Counted from the stretch's first letter, positions 1 to 8,751 are shown. The stretch: 64,000 nucleotides of DNA from Bacillota bacterium (GCA_016280725.1 JAEEHF010000047.1:107361-171360), one strand, 5' to 3'. Notes: a model not told the origin generated them from the letters alone. Program-made: numbers and translations.

Positions 1-789
1 CATCATTTTTGCAGCCATATGTCCAACATGTCCTCTGTCACACGGCCCCATGCCAATTTTAGTTCGCTCAATTGCTTCTGACCATCTGTTTGTATCATAC
101 GCTGCCACTTTCAATCTATTAATATCTTTTTCAAGTTTTTCATTTTGCGATAGTTCAAAATTATCTTTATAATCTTTATTCTGCTTCCAGCTAGAATAAT
201 TACCTGCTTGAACGTCTATTGTTGTATTATTAATTGAAATTATGTGGTCCACAACTTTATCTAATAGCTCTCTATCATGTGAAACTAAGATAAACCCTTT
301 TTTTCTTTTTAAATAGTTTGCTATTGCTTCTCTAGAATATGCATCTAAATGATTAGTTGGCTCGTCTATAAGTAGAAAATTATTATTCTTTAAAAATAGT
401 GAGATAAGTAAAATTTTTACCTGTTCTCCACCGCTTAATGTATTAAATGGTCTATATAATACATCTACATCAATTTCCAGAAGATTCATTTCTTTATATA
501 TTTCCCAATCCTCTACACCAACCGCTATAGACTGAATAAGTTCCATCGTATTTTGCGTAGGATCTTTTACTTCAAATGGAAAATAATCTATCTCGACATT
601 TTTAGAAATGCTACCTTCAAAATCTAGCTCACCATTTAGAATTTTTAAAAAAGTGGTCTTACCTTTTCCATTTCGACCAATAATACCTAACTTCCAATTT
701 GTATTTAGTATAAAACTTGTATCATCAAATATCTTCTCATATCTTCCTGGATACGAAAAAGAAAGATGACTAACGTTAATTTCTGACAT
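1..789 (-). CDS. ABC-F ATPase, ribosome-protection type (partial)
   Basis: The frame is open from an ATG at 789 to the window edge, giving 263 residues of the N-terminal part; the C-terminal half lies outside. The translation starts MSEINVSHLSFSYPG and shows a Walker A (GRNGKGKTT), an ABC signature (LSGGEQ), a Walker B with the ABC-F style ending (LLIDEPTNHLDA) and a switch His (LVSHDRELL). ABC-F proteins have two ATPase domains and no membrane part. They act at the ribosome, and the Lsa/CplR branch protects it from lincosamides, streptogramin A and pleuromutilins. The resemblance to that branch is from family knowledge; an actual resistance role is inference. It could instead be a housekeeping ABC-F factor. 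Confidence 0.88.
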   Translation of the reverse strand, partial: MSEINVSHLSFSYPGRYEKIFDDTSFILNTNWKLGIIGRNGKGKTTFLKILNGELDFEGSISKNVEIDYFPFEVKDPTQNTMELIQSIAVGVEDWEIYKEMNLLEIDVDVLYRPFNTLSGGEQVKILLISLFLKNNNFLLIDEPTNHLDAYSREAIANYLKRKKGFILVSHDRELLDKVVDHIISINNTTIDVQAGNYSSWKQNKDYKDNFELSQNEKLEKDINRLKVAAYDTNRWSEAIERTKIGMGPCDRGHVGHMAAKMM

Positions 790-1012
790 ATAATCACCCT
801 TTCGTAATTTATTTTCAAAAATTAACAATTAATCATCTTCCTCACCTACTTTTTCAATAATCTAGGGAAATTATACCACTTTTAGATGATGAATTCTAGG
901 GACGTTCCTTTTTTCGATTGTTTCCTGGTGAACGCAGTGCACGACTACTAATGAAAATCCGCCAAATATGTTAAAAATGCAGTTTGTAGGTTGTATAGGC
1001 ATACAAGGATAA

Positions 1013-1041
1013 TTGACAAGTTTACATAACTGCGATATAAT
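1013..1041 (+). promoter_or_regulatory. Promoter of the 59-residue gene, shared-motif class (P1)
   Basis: Consensus TTGACA (1013-1018), a 17-base spacer and TATAAT (1036-1041). The spacer contains GTTTACATAAC (1020-1030), the reverse complement of the TTATGT(A/T)AA motif found in five other promoters here. The RBS GGAGG is at 1069-1073. Confidence 0.85.
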
Positions 1042-1080
1042 ATAAGTGGTTCCAAAATAATAAATGATGGAGGTATCAGT

Positions 1081-1260
1081 ATGTTCAAAAAGAAAACGGA
1101 CAACAAGCCGAAAGAAGCCTCTTCCATCCCCTATGAGGGGTATCGTCCCTATGGGCCTTGTGTATACTGCGGTTACAACAAAGGTGGCGCTTGTACGAAG
1201 GAAGGACCCTGTGATCGTACTTTTGGCGATCATTACCTTCCTAAGGGTTACAACAGTTAA
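1081..1260 (+). CDS. Small Cys-rich protein, unknown function (59 aa)
   Basis: I do not recognise this protein. The ATG at 1081 follows GGAGG by 7 bases and a consensus promoter by about 40. It is hydrophilic with a Lys-rich start (MFKKKTDNKPKE) and four cysteines in two pairs, CVYC and CTKEGPC, which could bind zinc or another metal. The gene uses many G/C-ending codons and is clearly richer in GC than its AT-rich neighbours. A strong terminator follows within 10 bases, so it is a self-contained transcription unit. Its promoter motif groups it with the GC-rich units at 20957, 44065, 62948 and 63498. A longer frame from 1064 is out of frame with the RBS-supported start and lacks sense. Confidence 0.72.
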   Translation: MFKKKTDNKPKEASSIPYEGYRPYGPCVYCGYNKGGACTKEGPCDRTFGDHYLPKGYNS

Positions 1261-1269
1261 CAAAGATAC

Positions 1270-1300
1270 GGGGCAGCGAATGCTGCCCCGTGTTTGCGTT
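1270..1300 (+). terminator. Intrinsic terminator of the 59-residue gene
   Basis: An 8-bp perfect GC-rich stem (GGGGCAGC/GCTGCCCC, 1270-1289) with a GAAT loop, followed by a T-rich tail. Confidence 0.8.
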
Positions 1301-1320
1301 TAAAAACATATTATCAGTAT

Positions 1321-1347
1321 AGATGCTAGTAAAGAAGCATCTTTTTT
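1321..1347 (+). terminator. Second hairpin and T-run, plus orientation
   Basis: The stem AGATGC/GCATCT is followed by seven Ts. It sits between the convergent 59-residue gene and aspS and could back up the first terminator. Confidence 0.6.
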
Positions 1348-1349
1348 TA

Positions 1350-3176
1350 TTACCTAATTTTAATATGTACTTCTCTTAGCTGTTCTTCAGTTACAAAACT
1401 TGGTGCGCCACACATAACATCCTCAGCACTTTTGTTTAATGGAAATGCTATTACATCTCTTATAGTGTCTAAATCTTTAAGCAGCATAATCATCCTATCT
1501 ACTCCTGGTGCCATACCCGCATGTGGAGGTGCACCATATTGAAATGCTGTATATAAAGCACCAAACTTTCTTTTAACTTCTTCCTCGCCATAACCTGCAA
1601 TCTTAAACGCTTCTATCATTATATCTGGCACGTGGTTTCTAACAGCTCCAGAAGAAAGCTCTACACCGTTGCACACAACATCATATTGATAAGCTAGTAT
1701 TTTAAGTGGTTCTATTTCTTTTAGAGCACTTATTCCACCTTGTGGCATTGAAAATGGGTTATGCATAAAACCTAGTTTTCCAGTAACTTCATCTACTTCA
1801 TACATAGGAAAATCTGTTATAAAACAAAATTCAAATTTGTCTTTATCTATTAGGTCTAATCTTTTTCCAAGTTCTTGCCTTATTTGACCTGCAAATTTAT
1901 TTGTAGTTTTTTCAAATACATCAGAAATAAAGAATATTACATCTCCATCTTTTAGACCATATGAATCTTTTAATTCAATTCTCTTTTCTATGCTTAAATA
2001 TTTTGCGATTGGTCCTTTATAAATTGTCTTACTATCTACTTCTATCTCAGATGTTTTTTCTTCATCAGAGTCTACTATACCTAATTGTTCATGCTTTAAT
2101 TTAAGAGACTCTTTATCATATACCTCAATATATCCTAATCCTTGCATACCAATACTAAGAGCATACTGAAGCATTCCCTCAAAAAATGACTTTGGCATAC
2201 TCGTACAACTTGGAGCGACTATTCCTCTTACAGGTTTTAATTTAAAAGGTTTAAAATCTACCTCCTTAAAAAATTCTGTTAGGTCAATTATTTCAAGTGG
2301 GTTTCTTAAATCTGGTTTATCTGTACCATACTTAAGCATTGACTCTCTATAAGGAATTCTTACAAATGGTGGTTTTGAAACTATCTTTTCTGAAAATGTT
2401 ATAAAAGTATCATATAAAACTTTTTCTGCAATTTCCAAAACATCTTCTTGCGTTGCAAATGCCATTTCAAAATCTAGTTGATAAAATTCACCAGGACTTC
2501 TGTCTGCCCTTGCATCTTCGTCTCTAAAGCATGGTGCAATTTGAAAATACCTATCAAACCCTGAGGTCATTAATAGTTGTTTAAATTGTTGCGGTGCTTG
2601 TGGAAGAGCATAAAACATCCCTTTATGCTTTCTAGAAGGAACTAAAAAGTCTCTTGCCCCTTCTGGAGAACTGCAAGTTAAAATAGGCGTAGTAATTTCT
2701 AAAAAACCTAACTCTTCCATTTTCTTTCTTAAAAAGCTTGTAACCTTTGAACGAAATATAATGTTATCGTGCATTTTACTGTTTCTTAAATCTAAAAACC
2801 TGTACTTTAGTCTTGATTCTTCAGAAGATTCAATAGATTTTGATATTTCAAAAGGAAGTTCTGATTTTGAGGACCCAAGAACTTCTATTTTTTCTGCTAA
2901 TAATTCTACTTCGCCAGTTGGAATTTTATTATTGTAAGTCTCCTCATCTCTTAAAATAATCTTTCCTTCAAAAGAAACTACAGTTTCTCTGTGAACATCT
3001 TTAAGCATAGTATCATCGTGAATTACAATTTGAGAAGTTCCGGTTTCATCTCGAAGATCTACAAACAAAATTCCACCATGGTCTCTAATTGTATCAACCC
3101 AACCTGCTAGCTTGTGAGTTTCATTTAGATTATTTCGTCTAATTTCACCACATTTTAAAGTTCTGTAAATACTCAT
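1350..3176 (-). CDS. aspS: Aspartyl-tRNA synthetase, probably non-discriminating
   Basis: A class II synthetase of 608 residues, the normal bacterial length including the inserted GAD domain. It has an N-terminal OB-fold anticodon domain (LAGWVDTIRDHGG), motif 2 (FRDEDARADRSPGEFYQLDFEM) split over the catalytic core, and motif 3 (GLD equivalent APGVDRMIMLL) near the end. The ATG at 3176 is preferred over the two upstream ATGs because AAGGA lies 9 bases ahead of it. His33 in the RDHGG segment matches the residue I recall from non-discriminating AspRSs such as that of Pseudomonas, where E. coli has Leu. The T-box leader reads an Asn codon, which fits an enzyme that also makes Asp-tRNA(Asn) for GatCAB. 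Those amidotransferase genes are not in the window, so dual specificity is inference. Confidence 0.96.
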   Translation of the reverse strand: MSIYRTLKCGEIRRNNLNETHKLAGWVDTIRDHGGILFVDLRDETGTSQIVIHDDTMLKDVHRETVVSFEGKIILRDEETYNNKIPTGEVELLAEKIEVLGSSKSELPFEISKSIESSEESRLKYRFLDLRNSKMHDNIIFRSKVTSFLRKKMEELGFLEITTPILTCSSPEGARDFLVPSRKHKGMFYALPQAPQQFKQLLMTSGFDRYFQIAPCFRDEDARADRSPGEFYQLDFEMAFATQEDVLEIAEKVLYDTFITFSEKIVSKPPFVRIPYRESMLKYGTDKPDLRNPLEIIDLTEFFKEVDFKPFKLKPVRGIVAPSCTSMPKSFFEGMLQYALSIGMQGLGYIEVYDKESLKLKHEQLGIVDSDEEKTSEIEVDSKTIYKGPIAKYLSIEKRIELKDSYGLKDGDVIFFISDVFEKTTNKFAGQIRQELGKRLDLIDKDKFEFCFITDFPMYEVDEVTGKLGFMHNPFSMPQGGISALKEIEPLKILAYQYDVVCNGVELSSGAVRNHVPDIMIEAFKIAGYGEEEVKRKFGALYTAFQYGAPPHAGMAPGVDRMIMLLKDLDTIRDVIAFPLNKSAEDVMCGAPSFVTEEQLREVHIKIR

Positions 3177-3212
3177 TTTCATCATTCCTTTCTTTTTAAA
3201 AATTTATATAAT

Positions 3213-3252
3213 AAAAAAACGTCCCATACATGAATAAATCACGTATGGGACG
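3213..3252 (-). terminator. Second terminator hairpin in the aspS leader
   Basis: On the minus strand, a 10-bp stem (CGTCCCATAC/GTATGGGACG) is followed by seven Ts. It lies about 100 bases downstream of the T-box terminator and only 40 bases from aspS. It starts with the same ATTCGTCCC sequence as the first terminator, suggesting a duplicated terminator. Confidence 0.75.
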
Positions 3253-3330
3253 AATTATATTATTGACTATTATAAAGCAATCTAGAGATATACTCCCTAT
3301 GTGGTAAGCTATCTAAATATGCTTTGATAC

Positions 3331-3577
3331 AAAAATCCCTTGCGTAAAATACGCAAGGGACGAATAATCTTATAATCGTGGTACCACCCAAATTTGATAT
3401 CTAACAATATCCTTTCTATGTTAACGCCATCGCAAGCGTGCTTGCTTTGCACAAGCAAACTCATAAGGTGTTCTTTCGCAAAACTCATATATGAGCACTT
3501 TCAGCCGTTTTCGATGCTCACTCTCTAAATAGTGTTGCTTTGTTACTTTTCCTTAATCATCGTCTCTTTGGTTATTG
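3331..3577 (-). promoter_or_regulatory. T-box riboswitch controlling aspS, specifier AAC (Asn)
   Basis: Read on the minus strand, the leader shows the AGAGAG and GCTGAAA elements of Stem I and the conserved T-box sequence GGGTGGTACCACG (3377-3390). The terminator hairpin follows (3336-3360) with a short T-run. The specifier is the triplet directly before ACC, as in the ileS leader of the same window where it is ATC. Here it is AAC (3470-3472), an Asn codon rather than Asp GAC. T-boxes sense uncharged tRNA and allow read-through on starvation. Placement of the specifier rests on motif alignment, not a folded model. Confidence 0.85.
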
Positions 3578-3582
3578 AATTT

Positions 3583-3611
3583 ATTATTACACGAAATTTA
3601 TTATTTGTCAA
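3583..3611 (-). promoter_or_regulatory. Promoter of the aspS T-box transcript
   Basis: The minus strand has TTGACA (3611-3606), a 16-17 base gap and TAATAAT (3589-3583). It lies just upstream of the T-box Stem I. Confidence 0.7.
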
Positions 3612-3627
3612 TTAAAAGTTTTTTAGA

Positions 3628-4020
3628 CTATAATGAAAAACTATATGGAAGTAAGTCTTTAATTGTGTATTCGTTAGTAACATTCTCATTTTCTACTGTA
3701 TATATCTTGAAATCTTTATCGACAAATTCACTCATAAATTGTCTGCAATATCCACACGGCAAACACTCGGAAGTTGGGCTTTCATCTTCTTTTGCACCAA
3801 TAACTGTAATTGATTCAAACTCTTTTTCACCTTCGGAAATAGCCTTTGTAAATGCAACTCTTTCTGCACATATGGATTGAATCCCATGGTTTTCAACATT
3901 ACACCCTGCAAATACTTTTCCATTTTTGCATCTAAGTAATGCGCCAACCTTAAAATTACTATATGGTACATATGCGTTTTCTCTAGCTTTCTTTGCCATT
4001 TCAATATCTTCTAAATTCAT
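3628..4020 (-). CDS. cdd: Cytidine deaminase
   Basis: A 130-residue zinc enzyme that deaminates (deoxy)cytidine to (deoxy)uridine in pyrimidine salvage; the length is typical of the homotetrameric bacterial form. The zinc signature is complete: CAE (SICAERVAF) supplies one Cys and the catalytic Glu, and PCGYC supplies the other two Cys ligands. The ATG at 4020 follows GGGAGA; a longer frame beginning at 4071 would overlap the previous gene and lacks an RBS. It lies 20 bases after the SLH/glycosidase gene, so it is probably the last gene of that operon, an unusual neighbour for surface proteins. Confidence 0.95.
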   Translation of the reverse strand: MNLEDIEMAKKARENAYVPYSNFKVGALLRCKNGKVFAGCNVENHGIQSICAERVAFTKAISEGEKEFESITVIGAKEDESPTSECLPCGYCRQFMSEFVDKDFKIYTVENENVTNEYTIKDLLPYSFSL

Positions 4021-4040
4021 AAAAATCTCCCTATTTCTTA

Positions 4041-6728
4041 TTATTTCTTTGTACTGATGAAGTATATACAATCTCCAACTGGTCTTGGTCCATAACGATA
4101 TGCATCATCATTATTTGCATCATACCTCATACTTGAGGCTGCCTGTGCGTACCAGAAACTTGCACCATTATACCAAAGTGTAGAAGAACCTCCTCCGTCA
4201 CAATTGTATAAAATATTACAGTTGAGCTTCATACCCATTTCTGCTACTTGATCTAATGTTTTATTGTTTCCACTAATATTTGAAGAGTATGTAGACAATG
4301 AAGAACCATTTCTATTAGTATTATTACCACCCACCATTCTACCACTTGTATTAATGCCACTATATGTTCCTCCGCCTGTACCACTACGACTTGCTTTAGC
4401 AACTATTATAATATAGTTATTTCGGTCAATTTGCCCAATCGCTGTTCTTGGAGCAGAACCAGTACCTGTAGAACTCGTCTTTTTTACCCCATCCTTAATT
4501 AATAAACCTCCAAAGCGAATTGTACTAATTGTTCCGGCATTAATAATTGTATCATAAGATGCACCACTAAAAAATTTAAGAGAGCCGTCTGACATAATTC
4601 CAAGGAGTGTATCTTTGTTATATGATGATCTTTTCCTTCTAATGACTCCATTTGTTATAACTAAATGTCCTATTGGCGTATTATCCCAGTCTCCTCCATA
4701 CTTTTCCTGTTCAACCCAAAATGGCGTATGAGCAAAACCACTACCATTACAAGCTACTATAGCATTATTTTTGCCTTGCATCATTTCTTCAACTCGTTTT
4801 AATTTTTTATTCCATGAACTTCCGATATCTTCTTTCAGAATCTGTTTCGAAGGATCGGCTATCCATATTTTAGTTATGAAAAATCCATCTGCTTCTTCAA
4901 TCTTTACATCAATAGAAGAATCCTGATAATGCTCTAAAAGTCTACCTGAAAATGAATGATTATATATTGGCCTATTAGAAGTGCTTATTGTTACATTAAC
5001 TGCTTTAGATGTCTTTTTATAATGCGTTCCTTCAGTAAGTGAAAACGATAACGTTGCAACACCAGGTCTCACTCCAGTAATTGTTATTTCATTTTTGATT
5101 GTATCCGTAGAAATAGTAGCAATATCCGTGTTTTTTGATGTGATTGTTAGCGTTCCATCACCAACATAGGAATAAGTTATTTTTTTAGAGTTTCCTTCGA
5201 CTATGTTTCCGATAGTATCATTAACAGTAATACTTGATGAACCCTTATCTATTTTCCATTTTATTTCTACATTTCCAGAATTTCCATTTTCCCAGACGTA
5301 TCCAGCCTTAAGTTTAGCAATGACACTATACTCACCAACTTCAGTTGCTTTTGTAGTTCCAATTAATGTATATCCTTCTTCTTCGGAAATTGATTGTTCT
5401 TTTCCGGTGTATTGCATAGATTTAAATGTAGGAACCTTAACTGATATGTACGAAACCGGTGCATCAGTAGATGTAACTCTTGGTGCAGGCGTTGCTGTTT
5501 TTGCTGGTGTTTTTGTAGCAGTTACTATTGGTGCAGATGTTGCTGTTTTTGCCGGTGTTTTTGTAACAGTTACTCTAGGTACAGGTGTTGTCGTCTTTGC
5601 TGGTGTTTTGGTAATAGTTACTCTAGGTACAGATGTTGTTGTTTTAGCTGGTGTTTTGGTAATAGTTACTCTAGGTACAGATGTTGTTGTTTTAGCTGGT
5701 GTTTTTGTAGTGGTTACTTTTGGCGTTGATGTAACAACCTTAGTTGGTGTTTTTGTAATAATTATTACATTAGTAGTAGAAGGTCTATTTGTTGAGACCA
5801 TTTCTTCCCTACTTGAAGTAACAAAATCTGGATCAAAACCACAAACTGTACATATACCAGATTCAAAATTATGTTCTTCAAATTCAAAATGTGCCATATT
5901 TAATGTACAATATCGTCTATGTACTTCTGCAGTGTATGGCATCCATATACTCCAATTATGTGTGTGACTATCTGTTGATGATATAACAGTTGGAGCAATG
6001 GTTGGAACATTAGTTTGAGATATTGAAGGAACACTAGTAGTTGGCACTGAACTATGCATAGGCGTTGGAGCTAATGTAGTTTTAGTCGTAGGTTTTGGTG
6101 ATGACTTTTTTGTGCCTCTAGAGATTATATCTAAAGCATTTTGCATTATTTGGCAAACTTGTGCCCTAGTTAAACTCCCCTTAGGATTAAATGTTCCGTC
6201 ACCATACCCGTTAACTAGTCCATTTTCAACCGCAATAGCAATGTATTTTTTTGTTTCATCTGATATTTGGTTTTTATCGGAAAATCGATTTAATACTTCT
6301 ATATTATAATTTGTTTCGGCTAATCCTAAAGATGTAACTATCGCTTTGGTAACATCCTCTCGAAGCGCATCATCATTTGGTGAAAAATAGAGTCTGGAAT
6401 TTGTCATATAATAATTCATATATCTACTTGCAATATCAACATAGCCCTTACCCCAAAATGAATTATCAATATCTACAAAATCAATTTCTGTTTTTAAATT
6501 TAGATTTAATGAAATAACAAATATTTTTGCAAATTCTGCTCTAGTAATACTTTTGTCCGGATTAAATGTTCCGTCCGGATATCCATTTATAATTCCTTTA
6601 TTGGACATAGTCTCAATAACTGGATATGCCCAATGCGACGGAAGAACATCTGAATATCTATTTGCTAAAGATATACTAGAAAATAATATCGTCATCAAAA
6701 GTGATAGACATATAATACGTAATCTCAT
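4041..6728 (-). CDS. SLH-anchored phosphodiester glycosidase (NAGPA domain) surface protein
   Basis: An 895-residue exported protein. Domains in order: signal peptide (1-22), three SLH repeats (about 24-200) for binding secondary cell-wall polymer, and a Thr/Pro linker. A Cys/His-rich module follows (about 258-300; H270, C274, H280, H286, C293, C296). Then come six tandem 16-residue TKTPAK-type repeats (325-420), an MBG-like Ig repeat (about 428-494), a BIG2-like domain (about 498-582) and a C-terminal NAGPA domain (about 600-895). The last carries the typical TAIGQID and CDGGGSST motifs. NAGPA-family enzymes uncover sugar phosphodiesters; some bacterial members act on exopolysaccharide or wall polymers. 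The substrate here is unknown. It is preceded by the transglutaminase-like gene, 26 bases upstream, with which it shares the Cys/His module. Confidence 0.88.
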   Translation of the reverse strand: MRLRIICLSLLMTILFSSISLANRYSDVLPSHWAYPVIETMSNKGIINGYPDGTFNPDKSITRAEFAKIFVISLNLNLKTEIDFVDIDNSFWGKGYVDIASRYMNYYMTNSRLYFSPNDDALREDVTKAIVTSLGLAETNYNIEVLNRFSDKNQISDETKKYIAIAVENGLVNGYGDGTFNPKGSLTRAQVCQIMQNALDIISRGTKKSSPKPTTKTTLAPTPMHSSVPTTSVPSISQTNVPTIAPTVISSTDSHTHNWSIWMPYTAEVHRRYCTLNMAHFEFEEHNFESGICTVCGFDPDFVTSSREEMVSTNRPSTTNVIIITKTPTKVVTSTPKVTTTKTPAKTTTSVPRVTITKTPAKTTTSVPRVTITKTPAKTTTPVPRVTVTKTPAKTATSAPIVTATKTPAKTATPAPRVTSTDAPVSYISVKVPTFKSMQYTGKEQSISEEEGYTLIGTTKATEVGEYSVIAKLKAGYVWENGNSGNVEIKWKIDKGSSSITVNDTIGNIVEGNSKKITYSYVGDGTLTITSKNTDIATISTDTIKNEITITGVRPGVATLSFSLTEGTHYKKTSKAVNVTISTSNRPIYNHSFSGRLLEHYQDSSIDVKIEEADGFFITKIWIADPSKQILKEDIGSSWNKKLKRVEEMMQGKNNAIVACNGSGFAHTPFWVEQEKYGGDWDNTPIGHLVITNGVIRRKRSSYNKDTLLGIMSDGSLKFFSGASYDTIINAGTISTIRFGGLLIKDGVKKTSSTGTGSAPRTAIGQIDRNNYIIIVAKASRSGTGGGTYSGINTSGRMVGGNNTNRNGSSLSTYSSNISGNNKTLDQVAEMGMKLNCNILYNCDGGGSSTLWYNGASFWYAQAASSMRYDANNDDAYRYGPRPVGDCIYFISTKK
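5469..5756 (-). repeat. 48-bp coding tandem repeat, six copies
   Basis: Six 16-codon units encode a Thr/Lys/Pro linker (TKTPAKTTTSVPRVTI and variants). Two adjacent central units are almost identical at DNA level, so copy number may vary by slippage. Confidence 0.85.
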
Positions 6729-6754
6729 CGAAAACTCCTCTCAAATATAAAAGC

Positions 6755-8125
6755 TCAATTATTTGTAATCGTATAGAATACTAATTTTTCATTACTATAA
6801 GCCGACCAAACATTTCTCTTCTCCAAACTTAAAGAATTGCTCTTTTTTAAAGCACTAAGAAGTCCATTTTCTTTTAACCATTCAATAAATCTTTTATAGT
6901 CATCTTCTCTATAAAACTTAAATGGAATATTACAAGTTTTATTATTCTTGATTGAATTTTCACAGTATTTAGTAAGCTTATCCTCATCAAAATCATCAAA
7001 AAAGCACCCTGTTTGTACATAATAATTTTTTGAATTATCTTTACATGCTGGATACTGCCAATTCATATAGTAATGAATACCATTTGTATCAATGATTTCG
7101 TACTTTACTATTCGATTTTCTAATAAAGAATCATTGACAAGAAAATTTGAATAGTCAATAACTCTGATTAGTTTTTTATTATCATCTAAATAATTCTTTT
7201 CTTGGTTTAATGATACATCTATCCAATAATAATTATCATCTATTTTAACCAAATTCCACATATGATTCTGTTCATTAATAAGTCCTTCAACAATAGTGCA
7301 CTCAATTCCAATCTTATTACATAGATATTGAAATGCCCTTGAATAACCAGCGCATACTGACTTTTTATCGATGAAAACACTTTCTATTGTTTGCCCTATA
7401 GAATTATCCTCATACCAACGATAGTCATACGTTGTATTAGTAATTATCCAATCATATATTTCTTTTAATTGATCTTCTATACTCCCCGATAGACTTCCTA
7501 AAATCTCATTTACGCTTTCTTCGATTTTTGAAATAATATTTTTTATATCTTTTGGGACATCAAAGATTACTTCATATACGTTTTGATTTTTATCCCATCT
7601 CCATCCAATTGAGTCGATCCAAAAGAACTCAGGGTGATCATTTTTAAGTGAAAAGTTTGCAATAATTAAATCAGATACTGCCACGTTGTTGACTCTAATA
7701 ATGCTTTCAAATCTTTCACAGTTATCCTTAAGAGTTAGATATATTTGTTTTTGAACTGGCGTTAGAAAACTATAGTAATAATTAGTTAGTGTGTTACTCT
7801 TAACTATATCAAGGTTTTCTGCTGGTTTTGGAAGATTGGGAGAACTTCCTGAGGAAATTGGAGCTTTTCTACCCATAAAAGAATCATATTTGCAATCTTT
7901 ACAAACACCTTGAAATAACCTATGAGAGCTTACTTCATAATGTGAAAATGACTTTTTACAATAACGAATGTGATAACTCTTTGAATAAACAATCCAACCA
8001 GTCCAATCATCTTCATTTATACTTTCGCCCATTACTTTAGAATCAAGCGTGTCACTTGCAAAAGATACGCTTGAAATAACCAATATTAACATTAATATTT
8101 CTATCAAACGTACCTTTACACTCAT
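6755..8125 (-). CDS. Exported transglutaminase-like protein
   Basis: A 456-residue protein with a signal peptide (1-23, ending SVSFA). A Cys/His-rich module (about 41-83: H52, C56, H62, H68, C75, C78) aligns closely with that of the adjacent glycosidase protein. A transglutaminase-like fold follows (about 215-310). The triad is visible as C258 (KSVCAGYSRAF), H288 (NQNHMWNLV) and D303 (YYWIDVS), so catalysis is plausible, either as a peptidase or as a cross-linking enzyme. Its ATG directly follows the stop of the acetyltransferase gene. A start shared with the operon implies coordinated export with the SLH protein. The substrate is unknown; calling it a protease or a cross-linker would be a guess. 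Confidence 0.87.
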   Translation of the reverse strand: MSVKVRLIEILMLILVISSVSFASDTLDSKVMGESINEDDWTGWIVYSKSYHIRYCKKSFSHYEVSSHRLFQGVCKDCKYDSFMGRKAPISSGSSPNLPKPAENLDIVKSNTLTNYYYSFLTPVQKQIYLTLKDNCERFESIIRVNNVAVSDLIIANFSLKNDHPEFFWIDSIGWRWDKNQNVYEVIFDVPKDIKNIISKIEESVNEILGSLSGSIEDQLKEIYDWIITNTTYDYRWYEDNSIGQTIESVFIDKKSVCAGYSRAFQYLCNKIGIECTIVEGLINEQNHMWNLVKIDDNYYWIDVSLNQEKNYLDDNKKLIRVIDYSNFLVNDSLLENRIVKYEIIDTNGIHYYMNWQYPACKDNSKNYYVQTGCFFDDFDEDKLTKYCENSIKNNKTCNIPFKFYREDDYKRFIEWLKENGLLSALKKSNSLSLEKRNVWSAYSNEKLVFYTITNN

Positions 8126-8671
8126 TTAAATCCTAAATTCCTTTCTTAAAACGTCTCTAGGACCCCTGGATAGATCTACATGAGCAACATCTCTAAAATC
8201 ACACTTTATTAAATTATTTAGTGAATATATATTATCAGGGTGTACTGTCCCAAGGCCATGTTTATAACCTAAATCAATTGCTTCTTTTTCTATATATCTA
8301 ATTACATCACATTGAAGACCATTTCCTATATACTCTGGTGAAACCATTTCTGGTCCAAAGTCTGCCACTTCTTCAAATTTTAAATCAGTTTGTAAAAATC
8401 TATCTAAATCTTTTTGTCTAGCAGGAATTAATACTCCACTAGCAACAAATTGACTTATATCACTAAGCTTAATCTCTTTATTCTCCGCTTTTGTCCAAAC
8501 ATATATAAATGAATTATTTTGAAGCATCTTTTCGTAAGCATCCCTTGGAATATCGCCTAGCCATTCTGGATGCTCCATATGATCCTTTACATATTGTTCG
8601 AATTTCATATATGTATCGAGTTCAGATAAGTCCAGTTTTCTTATAATTAAATCTGATTTATCTATTTTCAT
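8126..8671 (-). CDS. GNAT-family N-acetyltransferase
   Basis: A cytoplasmic protein of 181 residues. The pattern fits the GNAT fold: a start LIIRKLDLSELDTYMKF, a central strand VADFGPEMVSPEYIGNGLQ corresponding to the acetyl-CoA-binding region, and a late helix (GTVHPDNIYSLNNLIKCDF) typical of the motif before the last strands. The usual Q/RxxGxG/A loop is poorly conserved (EYIGNGLQCDV), so the family assignment is good but the substrate is unknown. The ATG at 8671 has AAGGTG 6-7 bases ahead and is preferred over the GTG at 8680. First gene of the operon 8671-3628. Confidence 0.78.
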   Translation of the reverse strand: MKIDKSDLIIRKLDLSELDTYMKFEQYVKDHMEHPEWLGDIPRDAYEKMLQNNSFIYVWTKAENKEIKLSDISQFVASGVLIPARQKDLDRFLQTDLKFEEVADFGPEMVSPEYIGNGLQCDVIRYIEKEAIDLGYKHGLGTVHPDNIYSLNNLIKCDFRDVAHVDLSRGPRDVLRKEFRI

Positions 8672-8694
8672 GGAAATCACCTTCCCTTCTAATT

Positions 8695-8723
8695 ATTATA
8701 TTACTTGTGACAAAATTGAACAA
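8695..8723 (-). promoter_or_regulatory. Promoter of the acetyltransferase-transglutaminase-glycosidase-cdd operon
   Basis: Minus strand TTGTTC (8723-8718), 17 bases, TATAAT (8700-8695), just upstream of the acetyltransferase. Confidence 0.7.
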
Positions 8724-8751
8724 TATTTTTGCTAATAGTAGGCAAAAATGG

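Noticed and set aside
871-1263. Open frame on the minus strand across the 59-residue gene
   Set aside because: It is antisense to the RBS-supported gene at 1081 and runs through its promoter, with no RBS or recognisable protein.
5203-5967. Long plus-strand frame opposite the SLH/glycosidase gene
   Set aside because: It is the antisense of the 48-bp repeat; hydrophobic low-complexity product, no RBS, explained by repeat codon structure.
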